From positions 1,984,001-2,048,000 of the forward strand of contig NZ_LT607412.1 in the NCBI RefSeq assembly GCF_900091455.1: DNA of 64,000 nt, written 5' to 3'. Below, piece after piece: positions 9,855 to 18,183 of the stretch; the first letter of the stretch is position 1; each line of letters starts with the position of its first letter. The notes beneath the pieces are model-generated. The model did not search any database. It had not been told where the DNA came from and was given only the letters and a program-made list of their open reading frames with translations. Made by a program: the position numbers and the translations under genes. The stretch is from Micromonospora coriariae. Lineage in GTDB: Bacteria; Actinomycetota; Actinomycetes; Mycobacteriales; Micromonosporaceae.

Positions 9855-11564
9855 GTGACGAGTGCGTCGACAGCGCAGAGCCCGAGCGCCGATCCGGCAA
9901 AGATGGTCGAAGTGACGAGCGACCAGAGCCCTGACCAGGGGTCCGCGCCGCCCCGCACCGCAGGTGGCGCGGTGTCCGGCGTGGTCCGTCGACGGTTCGC
10001 CACCGTCGACACCCGGCTGGACCGCTTCTCGTGGCTGGCCACCGCCGTCGTGGTGGCCATCGCGGCGATCCTGCGCTTCGTCGGCCTGTCCAGCCCGAAG
10101 GGCAAGATCTTCGACGAGACGTACTACGCCAAGGACGCCTACGGGCTGATCAGCCGCGGCGTCGAGTGGAACTACAAGGACAACGCCCCGTCGTACGTGG
10201 TGCACCCGCCGCTGGGCAAGTGGCTGATCGGCATCGGCGAGTGGGCCTTCGGCTATCAGGACGTCGAGTCGAAGGTCTCCGTCCCCGGGCACCTGATGAC
10301 CACCGCCCCGGAGTTCGGCTGGCGGTTCTCGGCGGCAGTGGTCGGCACGCTGTCGGTGCTGCTGCTGGTCCGCATCGGGCGGCGGATGTTCCGCTCGACG
10401 GTGCTGGGCTGCGCGGCAGGCCTGCTGCTCGCTCTGGACGGCTTCCACCTGGTGCTGTCCCGCGCGGCGCTGCTCGACATCTTCCTGCTCTTCTTCGTGC
10501 TGGCCGCGTTCGGCGCGCTGGTGCTGGACCGCGACGCCCGCCGCCGGCGCTGGGCGCGGGCGCTCGACGACGGGCTCGACCCTTCCCTGCCCGGCCGCGC
10601 CGGCCGACCGCCGACCGGCTGGCGCACCTGGCCGTGGTGGCGGCTCGCCGCCGGGGTGCTGCTCGGCTGCGCCTGCGCGGTGAAGTGGAGTGCGCTCTAC
10701 TTCGTGCCGGCCTTCGCGCTGCTGGTGCTTCTCTGGGAGGTCGGCGTCCGCCGCTCGGCCGGGGTCCGCCGGCCCTGGCGGGACACAGTGCTCGACGAGC
10801 TGCCCTGGCTGGTGCTGGCCGGCGTGCTGATGGTGGGCACCTACCTGGCCACCTGGTCGGGCTGGCTGCTCAGCGACGACGGCTACTACCGGCTCGCGTC
10901 GTCCTATCCGAACGCCCCGCTCAGTGACGCCCCGGTGATCGGCCCGCTGATCAACCTCTTCGAGTACCACCGGGCGGCGTACGGCTTCCACACCGGGCTG
11001 GACGACGCGCACAAATACCAGTCGTGGCCATGGCAGTGGCTTCTGCTCGGCCGCCCGGTGGCGTTCCACTGGTCCGGCGAGGGCGCCTGTGGCGCGCCGT
11101 CCTGCGCCTCGGAGATCCTGCTGCTCGGCACCCCGCTGCTCTGGTGGTCGTTCCTGCCCGCCTTGGTGGCGCTGATCTGGCTCGGGGTGGCTCGCCGCGA
11201 CTGGCGGGCCGGGGCGCTCCTGCTCAGCGTGGCGGCCGGGCTGCTGCCCTGGTTCGCGTTCGCCCTCGAGGGCCGGACGATGTTCTCGTTCTACGCCGCG
11301 CCGGCACTGCCCTTCCTGGTGCTGGCCGTCGTGTACGTGCTGGGTGCGCTGATCGCCCCGGCCGGGGGTGACGTCGGCGAGGTCGCGCCGCTGGTGCCCG
11401 GCGACCCGGGCTACGAACGCCGGTTGGTGGGCAGCGTCGCGGCCGGGGCGTACGTGCTGCTGGTGGCGCTCTGCTTCGCGTACTTCTATCCGATCTTCGT
11501 GGGCCGGCTGATTCCGTACTCGGACTGGCTGTCCCGAATGTGGCTGGACGGGCGCTGGATATAA
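9855..11564 (+). CDS. pmt: Dolichyl-phosphate-mannose-type protein mannosyltransferase
   Basis: GT39 membrane enzyme that transfers mannose from polyprenyl-phosphate-mannose to Ser/Thr of secreted proteins during translocation. The 569-aa protein has a roughly 55-residue cytoplasmic tail, then about ten membrane segments. The first extracytoplasmic loop contains the conserved acidic DETYYAKDAYGL and VVHPPLGKWLIGIG. FHLVLSRAALLDIFLLFF and VKWSALYFVPAFALL are further conserved segments. The start GTG 9855 follows a TACGAT -10 box by 6 nt; the same frame is open further upstream, where it overlaps rsmI. It is followed by a strong terminator. Confidence 0.93.
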   Translation: MTSASTAQSPSADPAKMVEVTSDQSPDQGSAPPRTAGGAVSGVVRRRFATVDTRLDRFSWLATAVVVAIAAILRFVGLSSPKGKIFDETYYAKDAYGLISRGVEWNYKDNAPSYVVHPPLGKWLIGIGEWAFGYQDVESKVSVPGHLMTTAPEFGWRFSAAVVGTLSVLLLVRIGRRMFRSTVLGCAAGLLLALDGFHLVLSRAALLDIFLLFFVLAAFGALVLDRDARRRRWARALDDGLDPSLPGRAGRPPTGWRTWPWWRLAAGVLLGCACAVKWSALYFVPAFALLVLLWEVGVRRSAGVRRPWRDTVLDELPWLVLAGVLMVGTYLATWSGWLLSDDGYYRLASSYPNAPLSDAPVIGPLINLFEYHRAAYGFHTGLDDAHKYQSWPWQWLLLGRPVAFHWSGEGACGAPSCASEILLLGTPLLWWSFLPALVALIWLGVARRDWRAGALLLSVAAGLLPWFAFALEGRTMFSFYAAPALPFLVLAVVYVLGALIAPAGGDVGEVAPLVPGDPGYERRLVGSVAAGAYVLLVALCFAYFYPIFVGRLIPYSDWLSRMWLDGRWI

Positions 11565-11599
11565 GCATCGGCAGGCGACGCGCCGCTCAGCGCGACGGA

Positions 11600-11633
11600 A
11601 ACGGGCCCGCACGCTTGCGCGTGCGGGCCCGTT
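11600..11633 (+). terminator. Rho-independent-type terminator after pmt
   Basis: A perfect 15-bp stem, 11600-11614 with 11619-11633, closes a TTGC loop. It lies 35 nt after the mannosyltransferase stop and is very GC-rich with a short T tail. Confidence 0.85.
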
Positions 11634-11642
11634 CTACAAAGA

Positions 11643-11692
11643 TGCGCGCCCCGATCGCCTGCCACGGGGGAAGCGGGCGATTGGGGCGCGCA
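11643..11692 (-). terminator. Second strong hairpin, possibly for a minus-strand transcript
   Basis: Arms 11643-11659 and 11676-11692 form a 17-bp stem with one wobble and a 16-nt loop. On the minus strand it is followed by TCTTT, so it could end a transcript coming from the right. No protein gene there is convincing. Confidence 0.5.
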
Positions 11693-11986
11693 CGAGAAGC
11701 TTAACCACCGCGCACCACCGGCACAACGGGTCGACTTGGGTCAGATTTCCGACGGATGTGGGCAGGGCCGACGCCTCCCCTCCGGCCGTTGACCGTGGGT
11801 GACCCGGCGTGGACTCAGCGCCCTGAACGGGCAGGTCCGAGGCCGCGTGACCCGCTCGTCGCACCCCGCCCGGCACCCGCTGCCGGACCAGCGGCGCGTC
11901 TTCGCCGGGCGCCGCGGGCGGGAGCCGGACCCGCCGCTCGGCGGCCACCAACCACCACCCAAATGATCATCCAAAGTGGATCTAGC
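11693..11986. other. Intergenic region without recognised gene
   Basis: About 300 nt between the two hairpins and the vWA gene promoter. A minus-strand frame of about 105 codons crosses it and the hairpin, but its composition and lack of an SD argue against a gene. A non-coding minus-strand RNA ending at the 11643-11692 hairpin is possible. Nothing else is seen. Confidence 0.4.
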
Positions 11987-11992
11987 TACACT
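11987..11992 (+). promoter_or_regulatory. vWA gene -10 box (leaderless)
   Basis: TACACT stands 7 nt before GTG 12000 and there is no SD. The pattern matches the other leaderless starts in the window. Confidence 0.55.
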
Positions 11993-11999
11993 GCGGGCC

Positions 12000-13283
12000 G
12001 TGATCAACTTCAGACGATCGGCGGCCGTCCTTCTCGGACTGCTGGCGACCACCGCGCTGACCGGGCCGGTCCCGGCGGCGGCCGACGAGGAGCCGGTGGC
12101 CGAGCCGCCCCGGGTCGAGCTGGTGCTCGACGTCAGCGGCTCGATGCGCGCCGCGGACATCGACGGGCGCAGCCGAATCTCGGTCGCCCAGCAGGCGTTC
12201 AACGAGGTCGTGGACGCGCTACCCGCGGAGACCCAGCTCGGCATCCGGGTGCTCGGCGCGACCTACCGGGGCAAGGACAAGAAGGTCGGCTGCCAGGACA
12301 CCCAGCAGATCGTGCCCGTCGGGCCGGTGGACCGGGCCCAGGCCAAGGCTGCGGTGGCGACGCTGCGACCGACCGGGTTCACGCCGGTCGGCCTCGCGCT
12401 GCGCTCCGCCGCGCAGGACCTGGGCACCGGGGCAACCACCCGACGGATCGTGCTGATCACCGACGGGGAGGACACCTGCGCTCCACCGAACCCGTGCGAG
12501 GTAGCCCGCGAGCTGGCCGCCCAGGGCACCAGCCTGGTGGTCGACACGCTCGGCCTGGCCCCCGACGAGAAGGTCCGCCGGCAACTGCTCTGCATCGCCG
12601 GCGCGACCGGCGGCACCTACACCGCGGCGCAGAGCGCCGAGGAGCTGACCGACCGGATCAAACAACTCGTCGAGCGCGCTGGTGACACGCACACCCGGGC
12701 CCCGACCGTGGTCGGCGGCGCGAACGCCTGCGACTCGGCGCCACTGCTGGCCCCCGGCGTCTACGCCGACCGGGAGGCGTTCTCCGAGCACCGGTACTAC
12801 CGGGTGCCGGTGCGCCCCGGGCAGGAGCTGCGCGCGTCGGTGAGCATGGCCCTGGACCGACCGGTGAACCGGGACTACGGGGTGCTGCTGCGGGCCACCG
12901 CGGTGGACGGCCGGGAACTGGTCCGTGGCGCGGACGCCGGCAGCGGGCGCGCCGACGTGCTCTCCGCCGGGCTCCGCTGGTCGGCCAGCGCCGACGACAA
13001 GAACGCCGTCGAGGCCGAGGAGACCGCCACCGCGGCCATCGAGCCCACCACCGTCTGCCTGGTGGTGAGCAACTCCTTCGCCCCGCGCCCCGGCACGGCG
13101 GCGACGCCCGGTATGCCGGTCGAGCTGACCGTCGACGTGGTCGCCGCGGCGCCCGCGCCGGACGGGCCCGACCTCGGCCGAGGCTGGGCGCTGCTCGCCC
13201 TGCTCACCGTGGCCGGCCTGCTCACCGGACTGCTCGCCGGCCTGCTCACCCGCTGGTGGGTCGCCACCTGGAGGGAGAACTGA
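12000..13283 (+). CDS. Secreted/membrane-anchored vWA domain protein
   Basis: Type I membrane protein of 427 aa with a von Willebrand A domain facing outward. A signal peptide (RRSAAVLLGLLATTALTGPV then an Ala-rich cleavage region) covers residues 1-32. The vWA domain starts at about residue 40 with a perfect MIDAS motif DVSGSM; a later VLITDGEDTC supplies further metal-site residues. A beta-rich region follows, and a C-terminal membrane helix (LLALLTVAGLLTGLLAGLL) ends in a short basic tail. The stop overlaps the start of the next gene by 1 nt (TGATG), so the two are translationally coupled. The ligand is unknown. Confidence 0.85.
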   Translation: MINFRRSAAVLLGLLATTALTGPVPAAADEEPVAEPPRVELVLDVSGSMRAADIDGRSRISVAQQAFNEVVDALPAETQLGIRVLGATYRGKDKKVGCQDTQQIVPVGPVDRAQAKAAVATLRPTGFTPVGLALRSAAQDLGTGATTRRIVLITDGEDTCAPPNPCEVARELAAQGTSLVVDTLGLAPDEKVRRQLLCIAGATGGTYTAAQSAEELTDRIKQLVERAGDTHTRAPTVVGGANACDSAPLLAPGVYADREAFSEHRYYRVPVRPGQELRASVSMALDRPVNRDYGVLLRATAVDGRELVRGADAGSGRADVLSAGLRWSASADDKNAVEAEETATAAIEPTTVCLVVSNSFAPRPGTAATPGMPVELTVDVVAAAPAPDGPDLGRGWALLALLTVAGLLTGLLAGLLTRWWVATWREN

Positions 13284-14065
13284 TGCGTACCGCACTGTTC
13301 CGGTCGCTGGCGGCGGTCCTCGCCGCCGGCGGGTCCGCGCTGCTGCCCGCGGCAGCCGTCGCCGCCCCCACCCCCTCGCCGGGGGCCACGCCGGTGACCC
13401 GGGCCGGCACGTCGTTCCTGACCGCCACGCCGATCACCGCCGGGCAACCGGTGCGGGTGGACGCCTCGGTCGGTGACCACCTCTACTGGTCCTTCCCGGC
13501 AACGGCCGGGCAGGTGCAGGAGATCAGCGCCACCGTCACCTTCCCGAAGGCGCGCAGCGGTGCCTCCACCTGGACCGTCGACGTCTTCGACGGGTTGCGC
13601 CGGCGACAGGCGTGCACCGCCGGAGCGCAGACGCCGACTGTGGACGCGCGGGCGTCGAGCGTGGCGCTGGGCTGCACGTTGCGCGAGGTACGGCCCTGGG
13701 CAGAGCCGTGGTCGGCCGATCCGTTGCCCGGCGCGTACGTCATCCGGCTCTCCGTGGTGGACCTCCCGGAGCCGGACCTGGGCGCGCCGATCGACGTCGA
13801 CCTGTTGGTCGGCACAGTCGCCGACCGGGGCGCATCGGCCGACGACGGCGAGCTGGCCGCGCCACTGGTGCTGAACACCAAGGCGGGCACTGTGCTCACC
13901 GCCGTACCGGCGGCCGACGCGGAGGCCGACGACGAGGGCGACTCGCCGGCGGACTGGCTGCCGGATCTCGGCTCGCGCTGGGTCTGGACCGGCATCGGCG
14001 GTGTGCTCGCCGCGGTGGCCGGCGTCGTCGGCTTCGCCCTGACCCGGCGACCCCGGCGCGGCTGA
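13283..14065 (+). CDS. Secreted membrane-anchored partner of the vWA protein
   Basis: The 260-aa protein has a signal peptide (LFRSLAAVLAAGGSALLPAAAVAAP), a beta-rich extracytoplasmic domain (DHLYWSFPATAGQVQEISATV resembles a pre-peptidase C-terminal-like fold), one Cys pair (ACTAG and LGCTLREV), an acidic linker (ADAEADDEGDS) and a C-terminal membrane helix followed by a basic tail. ATG 13283 follows GGAGGGAG and overlaps the vWA stop. The architecture mirrors that of the vWA protein, so the two probably assemble at the cell surface. I infer the partnership from coupling only. Confidence 0.8.
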   Translation: MRTALFRSLAAVLAAGGSALLPAAAVAAPTPSPGATPVTRAGTSFLTATPITAGQPVRVDASVGDHLYWSFPATAGQVQEISATVTFPKARSGASTWTVDVFDGLRRRQACTAGAQTPTVDARASSVALGCTLREVRPWAEPWSADPLPGAYVIRLSVVDLPEPDLGAPIDVDLLVGTVADRGASADDGELAAPLVLNTKAGTVLTAVPAADAEADDEGDSPADWLPDLGSRWVWTGIGGVLAAVAGVVGFALTRRPRRG

Positions 14066-14067
14066 AC

Positions 14068-14117
14068 GAGCCCGACCCCCGGTGGCCCCGCCCGGCGGCG
14101 GGGCCACCGGCGGGCTC
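14068..14117. terminator. Bidirectional terminator
   Basis: A 14-bp perfect stem (14079-14092 with 14097-14110) closes a CGGC loop. Outer GAGCCCG/CGGGCTC arms add 7 bp after a 4-nt bulge. It lies between convergent genes and reaches the stop codon of the minus-strand gene. Confidence 0.8.
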
Positions 14118-14385
14118 AGCCGCGTCGCGAACCGCGCGGCAGCCAGCCGATGAACCGATCCTGGAGGGACATCACCGGGGCGGCGCGCAGGTCCTCCGCG
14201 GCGGCGGCGAGACAGGAGCCCAGGTAGACGCTGAGCATCGCCCGGTCACCCCCGTATTCGGCCAGCAGCCGGCTGCGCTTCGTCGCGCACGGCCACTCGT
14301 CGCCGCAGGAGCCGCAGCTCCAGCCGGGGGTTGTCGGCGCGTGATCGTCAGCCCGCCCCCCCGGCCGTTCCGCACCATCGGTCAT
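14116..14385 (-). CDS. Small Cys-motif protein, conserved in Micromonosporaceae
   Basis: An 89-aa soluble protein with the N-proximal motif WSCGSCGDEWPCATKR, then a helical stretch (LLAEYGGDRAMLSVYLGSCLAAAAEDL) and a C-terminal FIGWLPR. The Cys spacing C-x2-C-x5-C suggests a metal or redox site. Small proteins of this type are frequent in Micromonospora and Actinoplanes; as I recall some are labelled flavin reductase, which I consider unsupported. ATG 14385 is chosen over an upstream in-frame ATG because the motif lies near the N-terminus in relatives. Confidence 0.65.
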   Translation of the reverse strand: MTDGAERPGGRADDHAPTTPGWSCGSCGDEWPCATKRSRLLAEYGGDRAMLSVYLGSCLAAAAEDLRAAPVMSLQDRFIGWLPRGSRRG

Positions 14386-14571
14386 CGCACGTCCTCTCCA
14401 ATGTCCGTGGGGTGGCGATTGCCATGCCCCGGTCAACGGTGATGGTGGCCCCCGCTCCCATCAGTGCGAGCGCCGTGCGTCCCTCCGGTGTTACATCCTT
14501 CCGGTACGTTCTCCCCTCGTGGCAGTCGGAAAGTTGACGGTCGACCCGAAGTCGGCGCAGCGCGTCCCTAT

Positions 14572-14585
14572 CTACCGACCGGTAG
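14572..14585. promoter_or_regulatory. Operator-like near-palindrome before the PPTase gene
   Basis: CTACCGACCGGTAG is a near-perfect 14-nt palindrome ending 6 nt before the phosphopantetheinyl transferase ATG. ACCGACCGGT cores occur in operators of TetR-family repressors. No TetR gene is in the window. Confidence 0.35.
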
Positions 14586-14591
14586 CCGGCG

Positions 14592-15248
14592 ATGCGTGAC
14601 CTGCTGCCCGCGACGGTGGCGGTAGCCGTCGCCGGCCCGGACGACTGGGTCGGGGAGCTGCTCGCCGCCGAGCAGGCCTGCCTGGGCGAGCGGGCGGTCC
14701 AGACCCGTCGGCGGGACTTCACCGCCGGGCGGATCTGCGCACGCCGGGCCATGGCCGGCCTCGGCCTGCCACCGGCCGCCGTGCCGGCCGCCGCCGACCG
14801 CGCGCCCGTCTGGCCGGCCGGGGTGGTCGGCAGCATCACCCACACCACCGGCTACTGCGCCGCCGCCGCCGCGCGCAGCACCGAGTTCCGGTCCGTCGGC
14901 ATGGACGCGGAGCGGCACCGCGAGGTCAATGAAGGGGTACGCCGGCTCGTGCTGCTGCCCGAGGAGGAGGAGGCCTGCGCGCGGCTGCCCCGCGGCATCT
15001 CCTGGCCGGTCGTGCTGTTCAGCGCCAAGGAGACCGTCTACAAGGTCTGGTACCCGATCGTCGGAAGCTGGCTGGACTTCCACGACGCCCGGCTGGAGCT
15101 GGACCCGGACGCCGGCACGTTCACCGCCCGGATCGCGCCGGCCCGGGTGGACGCGGCGGCGGTCACCGACCCACCGGCCACGGTCAGCGGCCGATTCGTG
15201 GTCGCCGACGGGCTGGTTCGCACCGCCGCCGTTCTCCCGCTCCGCTGA
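14592..15248 (+). CDS. 4'-phosphopantetheinyl transferase (Sfp/EntD superfamily)
   Basis: Transfers the phosphopantetheine arm of CoA to carrier proteins of polyketide, nonribosomal peptide or fatty acid synthases. The 218-aa protein shows the motif series VVGSITHT, SVGMDAE (Mg-binding Asp/Glu) and FSAKETVYKVW. Length and motif order match EntD/Sfp-type stand-alone enzymes and not AcpS. No carrier protein or synthase gene is near, so it probably serves clusters elsewhere. There is no obvious SD; an operator-like palindrome lies just upstream. Confidence 0.92.
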   Translation: MRDLLPATVAVAVAGPDDWVGELLAAEQACLGERAVQTRRRDFTAGRICARRAMAGLGLPPAAVPAAADRAPVWPAGVVGSITHTTGYCAAAAARSTEFRSVGMDAERHREVNEGVRRLVLLPEEEEACARLPRGISWPVVLFSAKETVYKVWYPIVGSWLDFHDARLELDPDAGTFTARIAPARVDAAAVTDPPATVSGRFVVADGLVRTAAVLPLR

Positions 15249-15450
15249 CGTCCGGACGCTCACCTCACCCCGTGCCGGCCTTTCCTGGTGCTCAGCTCGC
15301 CTTTGACGACCGTCCACGATGGTCCGTTGCCGCGCGCCGCGTCGGGCCCCTGGCGTGGGACGGGATCCGGCGCGGCGATCGTGGGATCGTCGACGCACGG
15401 TAGCGTCGGCGGGTTCGCGAACCGCACGTACCGAGGCGCCAAGGAGTACG

Positions 15451-16374
15451 GTGACCCACCCCCAGCCCCCCGTCGGGCCGCAGGACCCCCACCAGCCGAA
15501 CCCGGAGCCGCCGACGCAGCCGTTCCCGGCGACGCCGCAACAGTCCGCCGCGGAGCCGACGGTCCCGCAGGCACCCGCGCCGCCCAACCCGTGGCCGGCA
15601 GTGGGGAACCCGCCGCAGGCGCCGTACGCCAGCCCGCCGTATCCGAGCGCGCCGGGCCAGGCCTGGCCGCAGCCGCCGTTCTCGGGCGGCGCGTACCCCG
15701 GGGCGGGTGGCGGCGCGTACCCGCCACCCGGCGGGCCGCTGACCATGCCGCCGCCCGTACCCGCCAAGAACTCCAAGAAGACGGTGGTGGTCATCGCTGT
15801 CACCGCGGCCGTGCTCACCCTGCTGTGCTGCGCCGGCGGCATCGTGGCGGTGGTCATCGGCGCGAACCATGCCGCCAACGACGTGACCGGCGCTCTCCCC
15901 ACCCCGGGCGTGACGCGGGGCGTGGGGCAGCCGCCGAGCGGCGCTCCCTCGTCGGCCCCGCCCTCGACCGGCGATGACACCCGGAACATGTCGCCCGGGG
16001 ACACCCTGGTCATCGACGGCGACGACGGCACCGTCGAGGTCACGGTGACGAAGTTCAGCACCTCCACCAAGCCCTGCAAGTCGTACGGCCTGAAGCCGGA
16101 CGAGGGCATGTACGTGATCGCCGACGTAACTTTCACTGTCACCAGGGGCACCGGCTCGACGAACCCGCTCTACTTCCAGTGGGTCGCCGCCGACGGCACC
16201 GAGACCAACGCGATCGGTGGGGCCTTCTCGGGCTGCGGCAAGCCCATGCCCGCCGGCAACGACCTGACCGCCGGCACCAAGCGCACCGGCAGCGTCGTGT
16301 TCGACGTGCCCGACACCAAGGGCGCGCTGGAGTACCAGCACGAGTTCGAGACCGCCGGCTCCTGGAAGCCGTGA
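15451..16374 (+). CDS. Pro-rich single-pass protein with DUF4352-like domain
   Basis: A 307-aa membrane protein: about 105 residues of Pro/Gln/Tyr-rich cytoplasmic tail, one membrane helix near 108-132 (VVVIAVTAAVLTLLCCAGG), a Ser/Pro linker, and a C-terminal extracellular beta-sandwich (VEVTVTKFSTS, GMYVIADVTFTVT, KRTGSVVFDVPD) resembling DUF4352. It contains two Cys (KPCKSYG and SGCGKP) that may form a disulfide. GTG 15451 follows AAGGAG. It is followed by a strong terminator. Function unknown, probably a surface-exposed protein. Confidence 0.82.
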   Translation: MTHPQPPVGPQDPHQPNPEPPTQPFPATPQQSAAEPTVPQAPAPPNPWPAVGNPPQAPYASPPYPSAPGQAWPQPPFSGGAYPGAGGGAYPPPGGPLTMPPPVPAKNSKKTVVVIAVTAAVLTLLCCAGGIVAVVIGANHAANDVTGALPTPGVTRGVGQPPSGAPSSAPPSTGDDTRNMSPGDTLVIDGDDGTVEVTVTKFSTSTKPCKSYGLKPDEGMYVIADVTFTVTRGTGSTNPLYFQWVAADGTETNAIGGAFSGCGKPMPAGNDLTAGTKRTGSVVFDVPDTKGALEYQHEFETAGSWKP

Positions 16375-16381
16375 CGCCCCG

Positions 16382-16415
16382 AGGCGGAGCCGGTTCACCC
16401 CTACCGGCTCCGCCT
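16382..16415 (+). terminator. Terminator after the DUF4352-like gene
   Basis: A perfect 13-bp stem, 16382-16394 with 16403-16415, has an 8-nt loop and starts 8 nt after the stop codon. Confidence 0.85.
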
Positions 16416-16508
16416 ACCCATTCCTCGAAACCCCGCCCGGTGGTTTTCGCCAACGGAGGGCGGGGACGCGGGTCAGCAGAGGCATCCGCCGAGCGAGAGG
16501 GAGGCGAC

Positions 16509-16700
16509 ATGAGCGTCGAGAGGGCCAACGACCAGATCGAGCGCGTGGCCGGTCCGGCCAGGGCGGCGGTGGGCAACATGACCCAGGACGAGCGGTCGCA
16601 GGCGGATCAGGTGGCGCAGCGGGATGAAATCCGGGGCAACAAGCCCGGCGAGCACGTCCAGGAGGACGCCCGGGACGTTTCGGACGACTTCACCAGCTGA
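16509..16700 (+). CDS. Small CsbD-like stress protein
   Basis: A 63-aa highly charged, hydrophilic protein (starts MSVERANDQIERVAGPARAA, ends DVSDDFTS). The pattern of an N-terminal amphipathic helix with a short VGN turn followed by a Q/D/E/R-rich tail resembles CsbD family general-stress proteins, though similarity is weak. ATG 16509 follows a strong SD, GAGGGAGG. It is monocistronic, with hairpins before and after. Alternative: an actinobacterial disordered small protein unrelated to CsbD. Confidence 0.65.
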   Translation: MSVERANDQIERVAGPARAAVGNMTQDERSQADQVAQRDEIRGNKPGEHVQEDARDVSDDFTS

Positions 16701-16714
16701 CCCACCACGACGTG

Positions 16715-16742
16715 GCGCCCCCGGCCTACGCGTCGGGGGCGC
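16715..16742 (+). terminator. Terminator after the CsbD-like gene
   Basis: GCGCCCCCG (16715-16723) pairs with CGGGGGCGC (16734-16742), a 9-bp stem starting 14 nt after the stop. The remaining 250 nt to the Gfo/Idh stop show no convincing gene. Confidence 0.7.
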
Positions 16743-16990
16743 GAAGGACGACGGTCAGCCGGAGGGCGGTCACGAACGCAACTGCTGCCGGCCTCATCGG
16801 CGAATCCGGTCCGCCCGAGGTCGTGGGAGACTGGCCGGCCCAGTCGCTCCACCGGCGACGGCCCACGGCCCCCAGCTCCGCCGGCCAACGACCCGGACGG
16901 CGTGTGCATCGGTGGCGTCATACCCGGCACGCTAGCCACTGTGAGTCAGGACCCGAACACGACCGGAGCACAGCTCGGTCTCGGCCACGG

Positions 16991-18076
16991 CTACCGTGCC
17001 CACGTCTCCTTGGCGGTGACGACCGGACGGCCGGTGCGTACCGACTCCTCGATGGCGAGGCTGATGAGGTGGTCCTGGCACGCCTCCGCCAGGGGATACG
17101 GCGCCGGGCCTTCCTCCCGTGCCCAGGCACCGGCGCGAGCCATGATGTCGGCCACCGCGATGTCGTCGTCGGACATTCCACTGCCGACGAACGGATTGCG
17201 GTAGACCACGCTGCCGTCGAAGCTGATGTGCTTCAGGTCGAGCCCTTCGAGGTTCAGGTCGACGCCGGTCTGCCGCCGCACCAGGGACGACTCCACCGGC
17301 GTGGTCGGGTCGACCAGGCGAACCACCCGATCGTCCACCAGTTCGCCGAGCGACCCCCGCACCACCAACCGGCGGGTACGCAGGGGATTCCACCACTGGT
17401 TGTCGGTGAAGTCGTACAGCCCCATCCGCCCGCCGAAGTCGATGGTGGCGAGGGTGGTGGAGAGCTGCTGCGGGGTGGCGTCACCACTCCAGCCGGCGGG
17501 TGACAACGGGTTGGCCAGCGGCGCGACGAACGCCCGCGCGTTGACCTCGACGACGTCGTACCCGACGCCGAGCAGACCACGGATCAGCGAGACCGCGTGG
17601 TACAGGTGCGTCGAGGAGATCTGGACGGAGGTCGGTTCACCGAGCACTCCGGCGCGGATCACCTCCAGCCGGGCCGCGTGCCCGGGCATCAGCAGGTACT
17701 GCTCGGCGACCTGCACCAGGCCGCTGTCTCCGACGTCGGACCAGAGGGACCGCAGACCCGCCAGGTCGGGCGCCGGCGGCGTCTCGGCCAGCACCGGCAC
17801 CTTGGCCGCGACCAGGTCGCGGGTCACCTCGGGCGTCACCGACCAGGGCACCGACACGATGACGAAGTCCGGCCGCTCGTGGGCGAGCAGTTCGGCCGCC
17901 GTGCGAAAGGTCCGCACGCCCCACTCGGCCGCCACCGCCGCACCGCGCGATTCGGTACGCGTGACCACAGCTGTCGCCCGGAACCGCTCCGGTAGCAGGC
18001 GAGCCAGCCGGAGGAAGAACTCACCCCGCCAACCACTGCCGACGAGGCCGAACCGGGTCTGTGCCGTGGATGTCAT
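16991..18076 (-). CDS. Gfo/Idh/MocA family oxidoreductase
   Basis: NAD(P)-dependent sugar or inositol dehydrogenase family protein of 361 aa. The Rossmann start FGLVGSGWRGEFFLRL and the segment DFVIVSVPWSVTPE are clear, and a second alpha/beta domain follows (WWNPLRTRRLVVRGSLGEL). The usual EKP motif with the catalytic lysine reads AETPPAPD here, so the lysine is absent and the enzyme may be atypical or act only as a binding protein. ATG 18076 follows GAGGAG. It is divergent from the next gene and has no sugar-transport neighbours. The substrate is unknown. Confidence 0.85.
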   Translation of the reverse strand: MTSTAQTRFGLVGSGWRGEFFLRLARLLPERFRATAVVTRTESRGAAVAAEWGVRTFRTAAELLAHERPDFVIVSVPWSVTPEVTRDLVAAKVPVLAETPPAPDLAGLRSLWSDVGDSGLVQVAEQYLLMPGHAARLEVIRAGVLGEPTSVQISSTHLYHAVSLIRGLLGVGYDVVEVNARAFVAPLANPLSPAGWSGDATPQQLSTTLATIDFGGRMGLYDFTDNQWWNPLRTRRLVVRGSLGELVDDRVVRLVDPTTPVESSLVRRQTGVDLNLEGLDLKHISFDGSVVYRNPFVGSGMSDDDIAVADIMARAGAWAREEGPAPYPLAEACQDHLISLAIEESVRTGRPVVTAKETWAR

Positions 18077-18183
18077 GGGGGCTCCTCACGTCGACACCGG
18101 ATGCTAGTCGCCGTGGACTCCGCCTCCCTTCGCTACCGTGGCCCGGAATCCCCGACAGAGACAGAAGACGGAGGATGTGGCTG

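Noticed and set aside
9762-11612. Long minus-strand open frame continuous with rsmI across the mannosyltransferase gene
   Set aside because: High GC removes stops in antisense frames. The translation is Arg/His/Gln-rich without motifs, and the rsmI start is fixed by family alignment at 9761.
11634-11951. 105-codon minus-strand frame between pmt and the vWA gene
   Set aside because: It runs through a strong hairpin, lacks an SD and has no recognisable motif.
14348-14848. Minus-strand frame overlapping the start of the PPTase gene
   Set aside because: Half of it is antisense to the PPTase; the rest has no SD and spans promoter-like DNA.
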